A stretch of 64,000 nt of DNA from Xylanimonas oleitrophica. GTDB taxonomy: Bacteria > Actinomycetota > Actinomycetes > Actinomycetales > Cellulomonadaceae. The stretch is from positions 1 to 64,000 of the forward strand of contig NZ_QKWH01000004.1 in assembly GCF_003244315.1 (NCBI RefSeq), in the 5' to 3' direction. The notes beneath the pieces were generated by a model that did not search any database, was not told where the DNA came from, and worked only from the letters and a program-made list of their open reading frames with translations. Made by a program: the position numbers and the translations under genes. Below, piece by piece: positions 55,733 to 64,000 of the stretch. The stretch's first letter is position 1, and every line of letters begins with the position of its first letter.

Positions 55733-56530
55733 ATGCCTGTCGCGAAGACGCCCCGCCCGGCCAAGGGGCGCGGCAGCCGCGACCTGCAGCGTGTCGCCGT
55801 GGTCATCCCGGCCAAGGACGAGCAGGAGCGCATCGCAGCGACGGTGCGCTCGGCGCGCGCCATCCCGCACGTCGACCTGGTGCTCGTGGTGGACGACGGG
55901 TCGGAGGACGACACGCAGCACGTGGCCCGCGACGCCGGCGCCGTCGTGGTGCGCCACTCGCACAACCGTGGCAAGGCCGCCGCGATGGAGACCGGTGCGG
56001 CCGTGGTGGCGATGCGTGACGCTCCGGGCCGCCCGCCCCGCCTGCTGCTGTTCATCGACGGCGACCTGGGCGACACGGCCGTGAACACCGCCCCGCTCGT
56101 CGCCCCGGTGCGCGAGGGGGTGGCGGACCTGGCGATCGCCCTCCTGCCCCCGCAGCCCGGGGCCGGAGGCCGCGGCATCGTCGTCGGCGCCGCCCGCCGC
56201 GCCATCCACGCCCTGACCGGGTGGACCCCTACCCAGCCGCTGAGCGGCATGCGCTGCCTGACCCGCGAGGCCTTCGAGGCGGCGACACCGCTCGCCCGCG
56301 GGTGGGGCGTCGAGACCGGCATGACCATCGACCTGCTGCGCAAGGGCTACGTGGCCGTCGAGGTGCCGTGCGACCTCAAGCACCGGGCGTCGTCGAACGA
56401 CCTCAAGGGGCAGATGCACCGGGCCGCCCAGTACCGGGACGTGATGGTGGCGGTCAACGCACGCCGGGTGCGCGGGGCGTTCGACGCCGTGCGCGGCGTG
56501 CGCTCGGAGTCGCCGCAGATCCGCTCCTGA
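55733..56530 (+). CDS. Family 2 glycosyltransferase (GpgS/DPM-like)
   Basis: 265 aa from this start. The GT-A fold is clear: VAVVIPAKDEQERIAATVRSAR, VLVVDDGSEDDT, RHSHNRGKAAAMETG and the metal-binding DGDLGD. The late GMRCLTREAFEAATPLARGWGVETGMTIDLLRKGYVAVEVPCDLKHR resembles glucosyl-3-phosphoglycerate synthase and polyprenol-phosphate transferases. No membrane segment is seen. The start is uncertain: ATG 55733 has AGGAGG only 2 nt upstream; GTG 55634 adds a 33-residue disordered N terminus. Its stop is inside a hairpin shared with the convergent membrane protein gene. Confidence 0.82.
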   Translation: MPVAKTPRPAKGRGSRDLQRVAVVIPAKDEQERIAATVRSARAIPHVDLVLVVDDGSEDDTQHVARDAGAVVVRHSHNRGKAAAMETGAAVVAMRDAPGRPPRLLLFIDGDLGDTAVNTAPLVAPVREGVADLAIALLPPQPGAGGRGIVVGAARRAIHALTGWTPTQPLSGMRCLTREAFEAATPLARGWGVETGMTIDLLRKGYVAVEVPCDLKHRASSNDLKGQMHRAAQYRDVMVAVNARRVRGAFDAVRGVRSESPQIRS

Positions 56531-56570
56531 CCTGTCGGCCCGCACACCGCCGTGCGGGCCGCCAGGTCAG
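56527..56570. terminator. Bidirectional hairpin between the glycosyltransferase and the duplicated membrane protein
   Basis: CTGACCTG (56527-56534) pairs with CAGGTCAG (56563-56570), and GGCCCGCAC (56537-56545) with GTGCGGGCC (56552-56560), with a 2-nt mismatch between them. It includes the stop codons of both convergent genes. Confidence 0.7.
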
Positions 56571-59500
56571 CCCCGCCGCGCGGGTGGTGCGGGCCGGTCG
56601 GCCGACTGGAGCGCCACCAGGGTCAGCAGCGGTACCGCGGGGATGAGCGCGATCATCGCGATCCGCACCCCGAAGTCGTTGACGAGCGAGCCGAGCACGG
56701 CCATCGCCCAGATGGCGAGCACGGCCGGACGCAGCAGCGGCCAGCGCTCCTCGGCGCGCACGAACCACGATGGCGTGAACCGGGCGCGCACGCTCGCGGG
56801 CCCGATGAGCGGGACGGCGGCGAGCACCAGCACCAGCAGGGTGACCCACACGGGCACCCCGCCCAGCACCGACCGCAGGGCGTAACCGGCCTTGCGGGCG
56901 AGGATGCCCCAGGCCTCGCCGTCGACGACCTGCTCCACGAACCGGCCGAGGTGCGATCGCTCGGCGGGGGGACGGAGCCAGTCGAGCACCCCGACGGCGG
57001 CGACGGCGGCGACGCCCGCGGCGGCCACGAGCACGAACCGCTGCAGGGTGACGCGCGCGCCGGAGGCCACGAGCCCGACGACGACGAACGCGGGCACCAG
57101 GACGAGCCCGCCGCCGAGGTCCGCGCCCAGGGTGGGCCACACGTCGATCACCAGCGCGACCACCCCGATGACGCCGACGGCGACGGCGGCCAGCACCCGG
57201 CGCCCTCGCTGGACGAGAAGCTGGGCGACGGCGGCGGCGAAGATCAGCCCGGCGACGGCGTAGACGGAGAACGTGGGGTTGCCGAACCCGTAGAACCGGG
57301 CGCCGAACGTGGGCGCGGAGCCCAGCGGCGAGGCACGGTTGAGCGGGGTGCCGGCGAGGGCGTCGAGCGTCAGCGCACCGAACGTGATCCCGGCGACGAC
57401 GCCTGCGGCGGCCCACGTGGGACGCCGTGGGGCGAGGGCGGCGAGCCCGGCCACGATCAGGGTGGTGATCCCGGTGGCCACCCACAGGGCCACCGTGGCG
57501 CCCTCGAACCGCCACCAGCCGCCGAGGGAACCGAGGAACGCTCCGGCGGGCAGGGCGCTGAGCAGCAGCGCCGCGGTCTCGGCGGCACGCCAGGCGCGGG
57601 GGCCGACGCGGGTGCGCACGCGCGGCAGCCGGGCGGCGACGAGGCAGAGGGCGGCGAGACCGAGGCCGGCGTACAGCGGCACGTCGACGAGCCACGTGTA
57701 GACGGAGCGGCGCACGTGGTCGCGGGTGGTGAGGTCGGCGAGCTCGTCGGCGGTGGCGGCGGAACCGGCCGGCCGCACGGCGGCCCGCACGAGCGGGGTG
57801 TCCTCGAGGGTGGTGGGCACGGCGACGCCCGCGGCGTCCAGCAGGGTGGCCGGGACGTCCTGGAGGCGCACCACGCCCTCGGTGCGGGTGGCGGCGCTGG
57901 AGAGGAACCGAGGGCGGTCCTCCTGGTCGGCCGGGGGTCGCACGAGGGCGACGCCGAGCGCGGCGCGGCTGCCGGGGAGGTTGGCGACGTCGACGACGAG
58001 CACGGTGGCGTCCGACGGCACGGCGTCGAGCACACGGCCCACGGTGGCGTCGACGGCGGCGACGCCCTCGGCGGTGGTCTCGGCGTCGCGGGTGGAACCG
58101 GCGTCGACCACGGTGACGGGGCAGCGGAACGCGTCGGACCCGGGGGCCACGGCCTGCTCGAGGGTGCGGTAGCGGGTCACCTGCCCGTCGGTGCCGGCGA
58201 GCGCGACGGCGGCGCCGGGGCCGACGGCGGTGGTGCAGGTGCCGGCGGTGGCGAGGGCCGTGCCGAGGCGTCCGAGCCGCGCCTCGTAGGTGGAGCCGCG
58301 CTGCAGCGCGGCGAGCTCGTCCCAGCCGGCGACGGCGGCGGTGCCGTCGCGCTCGCCCGCGGTGACGACGTCGAGCTCGGGGCAGTCCCAGGCGCCGGTG
58401 GCGTTGCGCTCGCGGGCCACCTCGGCGAGCTGCCCGGCCGACAGCGCCAACCACCCGCCCTGCTCGCAGCGGGCGGCGGCGCCGGTGGTCATGGAGACGC
58501 CGGCGGCGTCCGCGCCGTCGGCCAGGAGGCGGGAGAGGTGGGGGGCGGTGGAGGTGGCGGGCCGCACGTGCGTCCAGCGCATGCCGGTGGTGCCGACGAC
58601 GACGAGCGGCTGGTCCTGGCTGCCGACGGCGGCGTCGGCGGTGGCGCTGCCGAGGGCGGTGGTCTGCCCACCGGCGGTGCCCGTGCCCGACGACGGCGGG
58701 ACGATCCCGGTGGCGAGCAGGAAGACGAGCAGCATGCCGCCGCCGACCGCGGCGATCGTGGTGGGGGTGCGGCGCACGGCGGGGGCGGCGGCGTCGGCCG
58801 GGGCGCCGGGCCGGCGGCGGGGCACGGTCCACGTGCCGGCACCCGTGCCGAGCACGGCGGCGCCGAGGACGAGCACGACCAGGGCGACGACGACGCCGCT
58901 GTCGTTGAGCACGGACCCGACGCCGGCCACGACCACGAGCGAGACGACGGTGGTGCGCAGCAGGGCGTGCTCGCGGTACGCGCGGGCCAGCCAGGCGAGG
59001 CGGCCCCACGGGCGGCGGCCCGGCGCGAGCACCGCCCACGCGACGACGAGGACGAGCACGGTGCCGAGCGCGCCGCCCGGGTTGGCGACGGTGGCCCACG
59101 CGCCGGCCGCCTTGGCCACGACGAGGGAGACGGCGTCGCCGTCGGCCATGCGCTGCACGAACCGGCCCAGGTGGCCGCCGGGGCCCGGCAGCAGCCAGGC
59201 GGAGAGCGCGACCGCGACGACGACGGCGACGGTGCTGGCCGCGGCGACGAGCACGTGCCGGGCGCTGGGGCGGCGACCGGCGACCGCCAGGAGGAGCACG
59301 ACGAACGCGGGCACGAGGGTGACGATGCCGCCGGCGTCGGCACCGAGGGCCGGCAGCCCGTCGACCAGCACCGTGACCACGCCGACCACGGCGACGGCGG
59401 CGACGGCGGCACGGCGGCGGCCGGCGGCCTGGAGCGCGGCGGCCAGGGCGGCGGCCAGCACCAGGGACGCGACCGCGTACACGGCGAACACGGTGTTGCC

Positions 59501-61264
59501 GAACCCGTAGAAGCGGGCGCCGAGAGCGAGGGAGGGGCCCAGCGGGGAGCCCTCCTGCAGGGTGGTGCCGGTGAGGCCGTCCGCGGTGAGCACCACCCAC
59601 GTGAGGGCGGAGACGGCCAGCGGGAGGCGCCACACGGTAGGCGTGGCGGCCGTGGTGCTGCCGCCCTCATCGCCGGCGACGGTGTCCGTGGCACGCCGCC
59701 CGGGAGGCAGCAGGCGGCCCAGCGGCCGGTCCAGCGCCCACGCGGCGATTGCGAGGACGACGGCGGGAACCACCGTGGCGAGCGCGAGCACCGCGCCGGG
59801 GGCGGGGGAGGACCACCACCGGGAGATGGTGGCCAAGGGGGCGGCGGCCGGCAGCATCGCGGCGACCGTCAGCACCGCCGTCCCGAGGCGCCGTCCGGAG
59901 GCGGTGCGACCGCGCAGCACCAGCGGGAGGCACAGCAGCGTCGCGGCGCCGAGGGTGCCGAGCAGCGCGTACGTCACGGGCGGCACGGTCTCGGTCAGGG
60001 TCTCCAGGTACCGGCGGTTCTCGATGGTGCCGGCCGTGTCGAGACGACGGGGCTCGCCGCGCTCGAGGGGCTTGCCGTCGAAGCTCGTGATGTCGACGCC
60101 CACGGCGGCCGCCAGCGTCGCCGACAGGTCGTTGGTGCCGACCACTCCCTCGCGCCGGGTCGCGGCGGAGGACAACCAGGTGGGGCCGGCCTCCGAGCCG
60201 CGCGTGCGGTCCACGGCGACCTGACCGGGCCCGCGCGGGCCGAGGGGGGTGTCGGCCACGCCGGAGACGATCAGGCGGCCGCCGTCGGGCAGGGCGCGGT
60301 ACAGGTGGCCGACGGCGGCGTCCAGCTCCGCCAGGGCCTCGGCCCGCTCGGCGGCCGGGTCCGGCAGGGTGCCCAGGTCCACCACGGTGACCGGGCACGC
60401 GGTGAGGCGCTCGCCCAGGTCGCGGGCGGCGTCGCCCGGGGAGGAGCGCAGCGGCAGCACGGTGGGCGCGTACCGGTCGACGGAGCCGTCGGAGCGGGCG
60501 AGCGCGACGGCTGCGCCGCGCCCCACCGCCGTCGCGCACACGCCGACCTCGGCGAGGGCGTCGCCGAGGGTGCCGGGGTGCCCGTAGCTGCCCGTGGCGT
60601 CGGGCTGGGGGGCCACGAGCTCGTCCCAGCCGAGCACCCGGGCGGGGCCGGTGCTGTCGGTGGGGTCGGCGGTGGCCGGGTCCACGGCGGAGACGGACGG
60701 CTCGGGGCGGCAGCGCAGCACCGGCGCGGAGGGGGGCTCCTCGCCCTCGGTGAGCACGTCAGGGGCGGGCGTGGTGCCGCCGCTGGTGACCCGGTTGCCC
60801 GCGGAGAGGGTGAGCCACGCGTCGACCGGGCAGGTGGGCGACAACGTCCGCACCGAGATCGAGGCGGCGTCCCCGCCGGCCACCAGGTTCCACAGGTGGG
60901 GCGTGCGGGAGCGGTCGACGTCGGACCACTCCAGGCCCGCCACCCCCGCGACGACCAGCGGGCGCTCCGGCGTCGCGGCGCGCACGGCCGGGCCGGCGTC
61001 CTGCGCGCGCAGCGCCGCCGGTGAGGGCGCTCCGGACGGCGCGCCCGTGGCCTGGGCGGGAGCCGGGGTCGGTGCCGGGGCATCGGTCGCCGAGGCGGCC
61101 GTCGCCGCGGCCGCCGTCGCACCGGAGGGCACCCCCGCGAGAGCCAGCAGCGGGGCGAGCAGCGTGGCCAGCAGCAGGGTGGCGAGCAGGGCCGGGGCGG
61201 TACGGCGCGGGCCCCGGGGCGCGGGTCGGGACGCCGCGGCGGCGGGACGGGCGCGGAGGATCAC
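56567..61264 (-). CDS. Very large membrane protein made of two tandem phosphatase-like plus multi-TM repeats
   Basis: 1565 aa. After an N-terminal hydrophobic segment and an Ala/Pro/Thr-rich stretch, repeat 1 (about residues 101-810) has an extracytoplasmic domain that reads like an alkaline-phosphatase-like fold (PLVVAGVAGLEWSDVDRSRTPHLWNLV, WLTLSAGNRV, LSSAATRREGVV), then many membrane segments with GARFYGFGN and GHLGRFVQRMADGD. Repeat 2 (about 885-1550) has the same blocks in order: PLVVVGTTGMRWTHV, WLALSAGQ, LSSAATRTEGVV, GARFYGFGN, SHLGRFVEQVVDGE. The offset is about 740-785 residues. The metal-binding residues of true phosphatases are not obvious. The function is unknown. GTG 61264 is chosen from the -10-like TAGGCT 7 nt before it. 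Confidence 0.85.
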   Translation of the reverse strand: MILRARPAAAASRPAPRGPRRTAPALLATLLLATLLAPLLALAGVPSGATAAAATAASATDAPAPTPAPAQATGAPSGAPSPAALRAQDAGPAVRAATPERPLVVAGVAGLEWSDVDRSRTPHLWNLVAGGDAASISVRTLSPTCPVDAWLTLSAGNRVTSGGTTPAPDVLTEGEEPPSAPVLRCRPEPSVSAVDPATADPTDSTGPARVLGWDELVAPQPDATGSYGHPGTLGDALAEVGVCATAVGRGAAVALARSDGSVDRYAPTVLPLRSSPGDAARDLGERLTACPVTVVDLGTLPDPAAERAEALAELDAAVGHLYRALPDGGRLIVSGVADTPLGPRGPGQVAVDRTRGSEAGPTWLSSAATRREGVVGTNDLSATLAAAVGVDITSFDGKPLERGEPRRLDTAGTIENRRYLETLTETVPPVTYALLGTLGAATLLCLPLVLRGRTASGRRLGTAVLTVAAMLPAAAPLATISRWWSSPAPGAVLALATVVPAVVLAIAAWALDRPLGRLLPPGRRATDTVAGDEGGSTTAATPTVWRLPLAVSALTWVVLTADGLTGTTLQEGSPLGPSLALGARFYGFGNTVFAVYAVASLVLAAALAAALQAAGRRRAAVAAVAVVGVVTVLVDGLPALGADAGGIVTLVPAFVVLLLAVAGRRPSARHVLVAAASTVAVVVAVALSAWLLPGPGGHLGRFVQRMADGDAVSLVVAKAAGAWATVANPGGALGTVLVLVVAWAVLAPGRRPWGRLAWLARAYREHALLRTTVVSLVVVAGVGSVLNDSGVVVALVVLVLGAAVLGTGAGTWTVPRRRPGAPADAAAPAVRRTPTTIAAVGGGMLLVFLLATGIVPPSSGTGTAGGQTTALGSATADAAVGSQDQPLVVVGTTGMRWTHVRPATSTAPHLSRLLADGADAAGVSMTTGAAARCEQGGWLALSAGQLAEVARERNATGAWDCPELDVVTAGERDGTAAVAGWDELAALQRGSTYEARLGRLGTALATAGTCTTAVGPGAAVALAGTDGQVTRYRTLEQAVAPGSDAFRCPVTVVDAGSTRDAETTAEGVAAVDATVGRVLDAVPSDATVLVVDVANLPGSRAALGVALVRPPADQEDRPRFLSSAATRTEGVVRLQDVPATLLDAAGVAVPTTLEDTPLVRAAVRPAGSAATADELADLTTRDHVRRSVYTWLVDVPLYAGLGLAALCLVAARLPRVRTRVGPRAWRAAETAALLLSALPAGAFLGSLGGWWRFEGATVALWVATGITTLIVAGLAALAPRRPTWAAAGVVAGITFGALTLDALAGTPLNRASPLGSAPTFGARFYGFGNPTFSVYAVAGLIFAAAVAQLLVQRGRRVLAAVAVGVIGVVALVIDVWPTLGADLGGGLVLVPAFVVVGLVASGARVTLQRFVLVAAAGVAAVAAVGVLDWLRPPAERSHLGRFVEQVVDGEAWGILARKAGYALRSVLGGVPVWVTLLVLVLAAVPLIGPASVRARFTPSWFVRAEERWPLLRPAVLAIWAMAVLGSLVNDFGVRIAMIALIPAVPLLTLVALQSADRPAPPARRG

Positions 61265-61271
61265 GCCCGCC

Positions 61272-61277
61272 AGCCTA
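61272..61277 (-). promoter_or_regulatory. -10 element (leaderless) for the duplicated membrane protein gene
   Basis: Minus-strand hexamer TAGGCT, 7 nt before the GTG at 61264. It decides this start within a longer open frame. Confidence 0.5.
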
Positions 61278-61430
61278 TGCGGGGCCCGTGCCGTGCCGGC
61301 GCCGGGCGCCCGGCCCTGCGGCACACGTCCCGACGCCGCCCCCTGAACCGTCGCAGCACCTTCACCGGAGCGCGCCGCGGGCCAGGCATGGGCCCGCGCG
61401 AGCGGAGCGTCGCGGCCGGGTCGGCGCGGC

Positions 61431-62663
61431 TCAGACGGCGCGGACCAGCAGCGCGCCCGGCTCCACCCATGCCTCCATCTCGACCACACGGCCCATCGGG
61501 TCGCCGTCGACCTGCGCCTGCTCGCCGCCCTCCACGCGGATCCGGGCCCGGCGGGCGCGCGCGTGGTCGATGCGGCCGATCTTGCCCGGCAGCTCGTTGC
61601 GCATCCCCACGCCCTGCAGCACCACCTCGCCCATGAGCTGCGCCCAGCCCACCACGCCGCCGCGGGTGTCGATCGCGGCGACGTCGAGCTCTCCGTCGTC
61701 GATCACGGCGTCCGGGAGCAGGGTGACCCCGCCCGGCAGGCGGCCGCAGTTGCCCACCATGACGGTGCGCAGGCGGTGCGTCGTGGGCTCGGCGTCGTCG
61801 AGCTGCACCTGGGCGCGCAGGCGGCGGCCGTGCAGGTGCCGCACCCCGGAGACGAAGTAGGCCAGCCAGCCCACGCGGCGCTTGAGGTCGTCGTCCGTGT
61901 CGGCCACCATCGCGGCGTCGAACCCGAGGCCGGCGATGACCAGGAAGATCTCCTTCTCCCCGGCCGAGTCCTCGACCGTGCCCGGGACGGGGGCGTCCTC
62001 GTCGCCCGGCCGCACGGGCGGCTCGCCCTCGGTGGGCGGGCCGGGCAGCTCCTCGGCGCGGCCCGCCTCCTGGCGGGGGAAGTCGTGCCGGGACTCGACC
62101 TGCCGGGCGCGGGGCTCCTCCTCGGGGGCGTGCTCGAGGATGCGGGCCCACCCGACGTCGATGCGCCGGTCGCGGCCGCCCAGCACCACGGCCATCGCCT
62201 CGGCCACGCTGGTGACCGGGATGTCGAGGTTGCGGGCCAGCAGGTTGCCCGTGCCGGCCGGCAGCAGGCCCATCGGCACGTCCGACCCGACCATCGCGGA
62301 GGCCACCGCGCGCACCGTGCCGTCCCCGCCAGCGGCCACCACCAGGTCGGCGCCCGCGGCGAGCGCCTCGCGCGCCTGCCCCACGCCCGGGTCCTCCACC
62401 GTGGTCTCGTAGAACCGCGGCGGCGGCAGCGCCGCCTGCCGGCACACGCGCCGCACCGTGTCGACGAGCTGCTCGACCCCCTCCTTGGACGGGTTGATGA
62501 CGACGGCGATCTGCTCGCCCGTCGGCACCTCCGTCTCCTCCTCGGCCTCCGGGGGCGCCGGGACGCCCGCCTGCCGGGCCCTCTGCCACTGCGCCAGGGT
62601 GAGCGCGAGCGCGGCACCGGCCATCACGACGGCGGCGATCGCCAACCACAGCTCCCAGGACAT
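61431..62663 (-). CDS. Diacylglycerol kinase-family lipid kinase
   Basis: 410 aa. One N-terminal membrane segment ([19 protein letters not shown]) is followed by the DAGK catalytic domain: AVVINPSK, the nucleotide loop [17 protein letters not shown] at about 110-125 and [15 protein letters not shown] Glu/Pro/Arg-rich insertion of about 55 residues (about 175-230) interrupts the domain before [21 protein letters not shown], which is unusual. The late VQGDGDPMGR-like block ([19 protein letters not shown]) completes it. Substrate is a lipid such as diacylglycerol or sphingosine-like; not determined. Confidence 0.88.
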   Translation of the reverse strand: MSWELWLAIAAVVMAGAALALTLAQWQRARQAGVPAPPEAEEETEVPTGEQIAVVINPSKEGVEQLVDTVRRVCRQAALPPPRFYETTVEDPGVGQAREALAAGADLVVAAGGDGTVRAVASAMVGSDVPMGLLPAGTGNLLARNLDIPVTSVAEAMAVVLGGRDRRIDVGWARILEHAPEEEPRARQVESRHDFPRQEAGRAEELPGPPTEGEPPVRPGDEDAPVPGTVEDSAGEKEIFLVIAGLGFDAAMVADTDDDLKRRVGWLAYFVSGVRHLHGRRLRAQVQLDDAEPTTHRLRTVMVGNCGRLPGGVTLLPDAVIDDGELDVAAIDTRGGVVGWAQLMGEVVLQGVGMRNELPGKIGRIDHARARRARIRVEGGEQAQVDGDPMGRVVEMEAWVEPGALLVRAV

Positions 62664-62670
62664 GGCTGGC

Positions 62671-62676
62671 ACGCTA
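62671..62676 (-). promoter_or_regulatory. -10 element (leaderless) for the lipid kinase gene
   Basis: Minus-strand hexamer TAGCGT, 7 nt before the ATG at 62663. Confidence 0.45.
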
Positions 62677-62755
62677 GACGGCACCCGGCCTCGACGCTCG
62701 CTGGGCGCGCACGACCGGCCGGTGGGATCTCGGCGCCTGCCAGGACCACGGCGGT

Positions 62756-62761
62756 TAGGCT
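62756..62761 (+). promoter_or_regulatory. -10 element (leaderless) for serS
   Basis: Hexamer TAGGCT, 7 nt before the GTG at 62769. It is identical in sequence and spacing to the element of the duplicated membrane protein gene. Confidence 0.55.
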
Positions 62762-62768
62762 TCGGTGC

Positions 62769-64000
62769 GTGATCGACCTCCGCCTCCTGCGCGACAACCC
62801 CGACGTCGTCCGCGCGAGCCAGGTGGCTCGCGGCGACGACCCCGCCCTCGTCGACGCCGCGCTCGACGCCGACGCCCGCCGGCGCGCGTCCCTGGCGGAG
62901 TTCGAGTCCCTGCGCGCCGAGCAGAAGGCGATGGGCAAGCAGGTCGCCCAGGCGCAGGGCGAGGAGAAGCAGCAGCTGCTCGCCCGCACCAAGCAGCTGG
63001 CCGAGGACGTCAAGGCGCGCTCGAAGGAGGCGGACGAGGCCGCCGCCGAGCTCGACGGGGTGCTCTACCGCATCGCCAACGTCGTCGAGGGCGCTCCCGC
63101 GGGCGGCGAGGACGACTACGTCGTTCTCAAGCACGTGGGCACCCCGCGCGACTTCGCGGCCGAGGGGTTCGAGGCCCGCGACCACCTCGAGCTGGGCGAG
63201 GGGCTGCGCGCCATCGACACCGCCCGCGGCGCCAAGGTCTCCGGCGCCCGCTTCTACTTCCTCACCGGCATCGGCGCCCGCCTGGAGCTCGCGCTGCTCA
63301 ACGCCGCGATGGACCAGGCCGTCGAGGCCGGGTTCACCCCCGTGATCACGCCCACCCTGGTCAAGCCCGAGACGATGCGCGGCACCGGGTTCCTGGGCCA
63401 GCACGCCGACGAGGTGTACCACCTGGAGAAGGACGACCTGTACCTGGTCGGCACCTCCGAGGTGGCGCTCGCCGGCTATCACGCGGACGAGATCGTGGAC
63501 CTGTCGGCCGGCCCGGCCCGCTATGCCGGGTGGAGCGCCTGCTACCGGCGCGAGGCCGGCTCGGCGGGCCGTGACACCCGCGGCATCATCCGGGTCCACC
63601 AGTTCCACAAGGTGGAGATGTTCAGCTACTGCCGCCCCGAGGACGCCGCGGAGGAGCACCAGCGGCTGCTCGCCTGGGAGGAGGCCATGCTGGGCAAGGT
63701 CGAGCTGCCGTACCGGGTCATCGACACCGCGGCGGGCGACCTGGGCTCGAGCGCGGCCCGCAAGTTCGACTGCGAGGCGTGGCTGCCCACCCAGCAGCGC
63801 TACCTGGAGCTGACGAGCACGTCGAACTGCACCACCTTCCAGGCCCGCCGCCTGGGTGTGCGCGAGCGCACCGAGGACGGCTCGACCCGCACGGTGGCCA
63901 CCCTCAACGGCACCCTGGGCACGACCCGGTGGATCGTCGCCATCCTCGAGAACCACCAGCAGGCCGACGGGTCGGTGCGGGTGCCCGAGGGGTTGCGGCC
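62769..64000 (+). CDS. serS: Seryl-tRNA synthetase (3' end cut by the window)
   Basis: About 410 codons are present and nearly the whole protein is covered, since the family is usually near 420-430 aa. The N-terminal coiled-coil arm (about residues 25-105) is rich in Glu, Lys and Ala. Class II motifs follow: [11 protein letters not shown], motif 2 [27 protein letters not shown] and motif 3 in [19 protein letters not shown]. It charges tRNA-Ser. The GTG start is placed by the family N terminus ([15 protein letters not shown]) and the -10 element 7 nt upstream. Confidence 0.96.
   Translation, partial: MIDLRLLRDNPDVVRASQVARGDDPALVDAALDADARRRASLAEFESLRAEQKAMGKQVAQAQGEEKQQLLARTKQLAEDVKARSKEADEAAAELDGVLYRIANVVEGAPAGGEDDYVVLKHVGTPRDFAAEGFEARDHLELGEGLRAIDTARGAKVSGARFYFLTGIGARLELALLNAAMDQAVEAGFTPVITPTLVKPETMRGTGFLGQHADEVYHLEKDDLYLVGTSEVALAGYHADEIVDLSAGPARYAGWSACYRREAGSAGRDTRGIIRVHQFHKVEMFSYCRPEDAAEEHQRLLAWEEAMLGKVELPYRVIDTAAGDLGSSAARKFDCEAWLPTQQRYLELTSTSNCTTFQARRLGVRERTEDGSTRTVATLNGTLGTTRWIVAILENHQQADGSVRVPEGLR

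Noticed and set aside
56552-61024. Open frame of about 1490 codons on the plus strand
   Set aside because: Gly/Arg/Glu-rich shadow of the duplicated membrane protein. The minus frame has membrane segments and two matching repeats, so it is the real one.

Overview
The window is very GC-rich DNA (roughly three quarters G+C by eye) with dense genes, many GTG starts and a typical actinobacterial gene set. That set includes an HU paralogue with a lysine/alanine-rich tail, ECF sigma/anti-sigma pairs, a GAF-GAF-SpoIIE-ATPase regulator, DUF5926 and DUF2804 proteins, and a CsoR copper operon. The best fit is a chromosomal segment of a Micrococcales actinobacterium near Cellulomonas, Cellulosimicrobium or Isoptericola; this is inferred from protein resemblance and was not searched. 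I see no phage, insertion sequence, tRNA, rRNA or CRISPR array.

Layout. 1-3.3 kb: start of a minus-strand gene, pyridoxine kinase, a long hairpin, then a YceI / ECF sigma / anti-sigma operon. 3.4-9 kb: phosphoenolpyruvate carboxylase, a 60-nt perfect palindrome, a two-domain VOC protein, a stand-alone 5'-3' exonuclease and two overlapping fluoride channel genes. 9-13.3 kb: a signalling block (GAF-GAF-SpoIIE-ATPase protein and an ECF sigma factor with a SnoaL-like tail) next to a conserved unknown. 13.3-18 kb: a lipoprotein penicillin-binding protein, a small SHOCT protein and a LuxR-type two-component system whose kinase holds a 6-bp repeat tract. 18-24 kb: amidohydrolase, NAD+ synthetase, CopC-like protein, secreted HExxH protein and HU. 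24-32.7 kb: a flippase-like membrane protein with a pseudokinase-like middle, then a four-gene dipeptide/oligopeptide ABC operon. 32.7-37.5 kb: CPBP-type membrane protein, a regulator plus ABC exporter operon, and a TetR gene divergent from a SnoaL-like gene. 37.6-43 kb: copA-copZ-csoR, the tailed HU paralogue and a formaldehyde-dehydrogenase-type enzyme. 43-52 kb: a heme cluster, hemE-hemY-hemC-hemD-hemB-hemL on the minus strand, divergent from hemA. 52-64 kb: DUF2804, a CoA transferase, DUF5926, a glycosyltransferase, a 1565-aa internally duplicated membrane protein, a lipid kinase and the start of serS.

How the genes work together. Most operons are joined by 4-nt ATGA/GTGA overlaps. About twenty transcription-unit starts instead show a TANNNT or CANNNT hexamer 6-8 nt before the start codon and no convincing Shine-Dalgarno, so a large share of mRNAs here are probably leaderless. 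That pattern was used to choose several starts.

Main points of interest: the duplicated membrane protein beside a glycosyltransferase and a lipid kinase; the in-frame hexanucleotide tract in the histidine kinase; three very long perfect intergenic hairpins; twin TetR operators three helical turns apart; 11-bp phased GGTCAC repeats before the peptide transporter; and the pseudokinase-flippase fusion.
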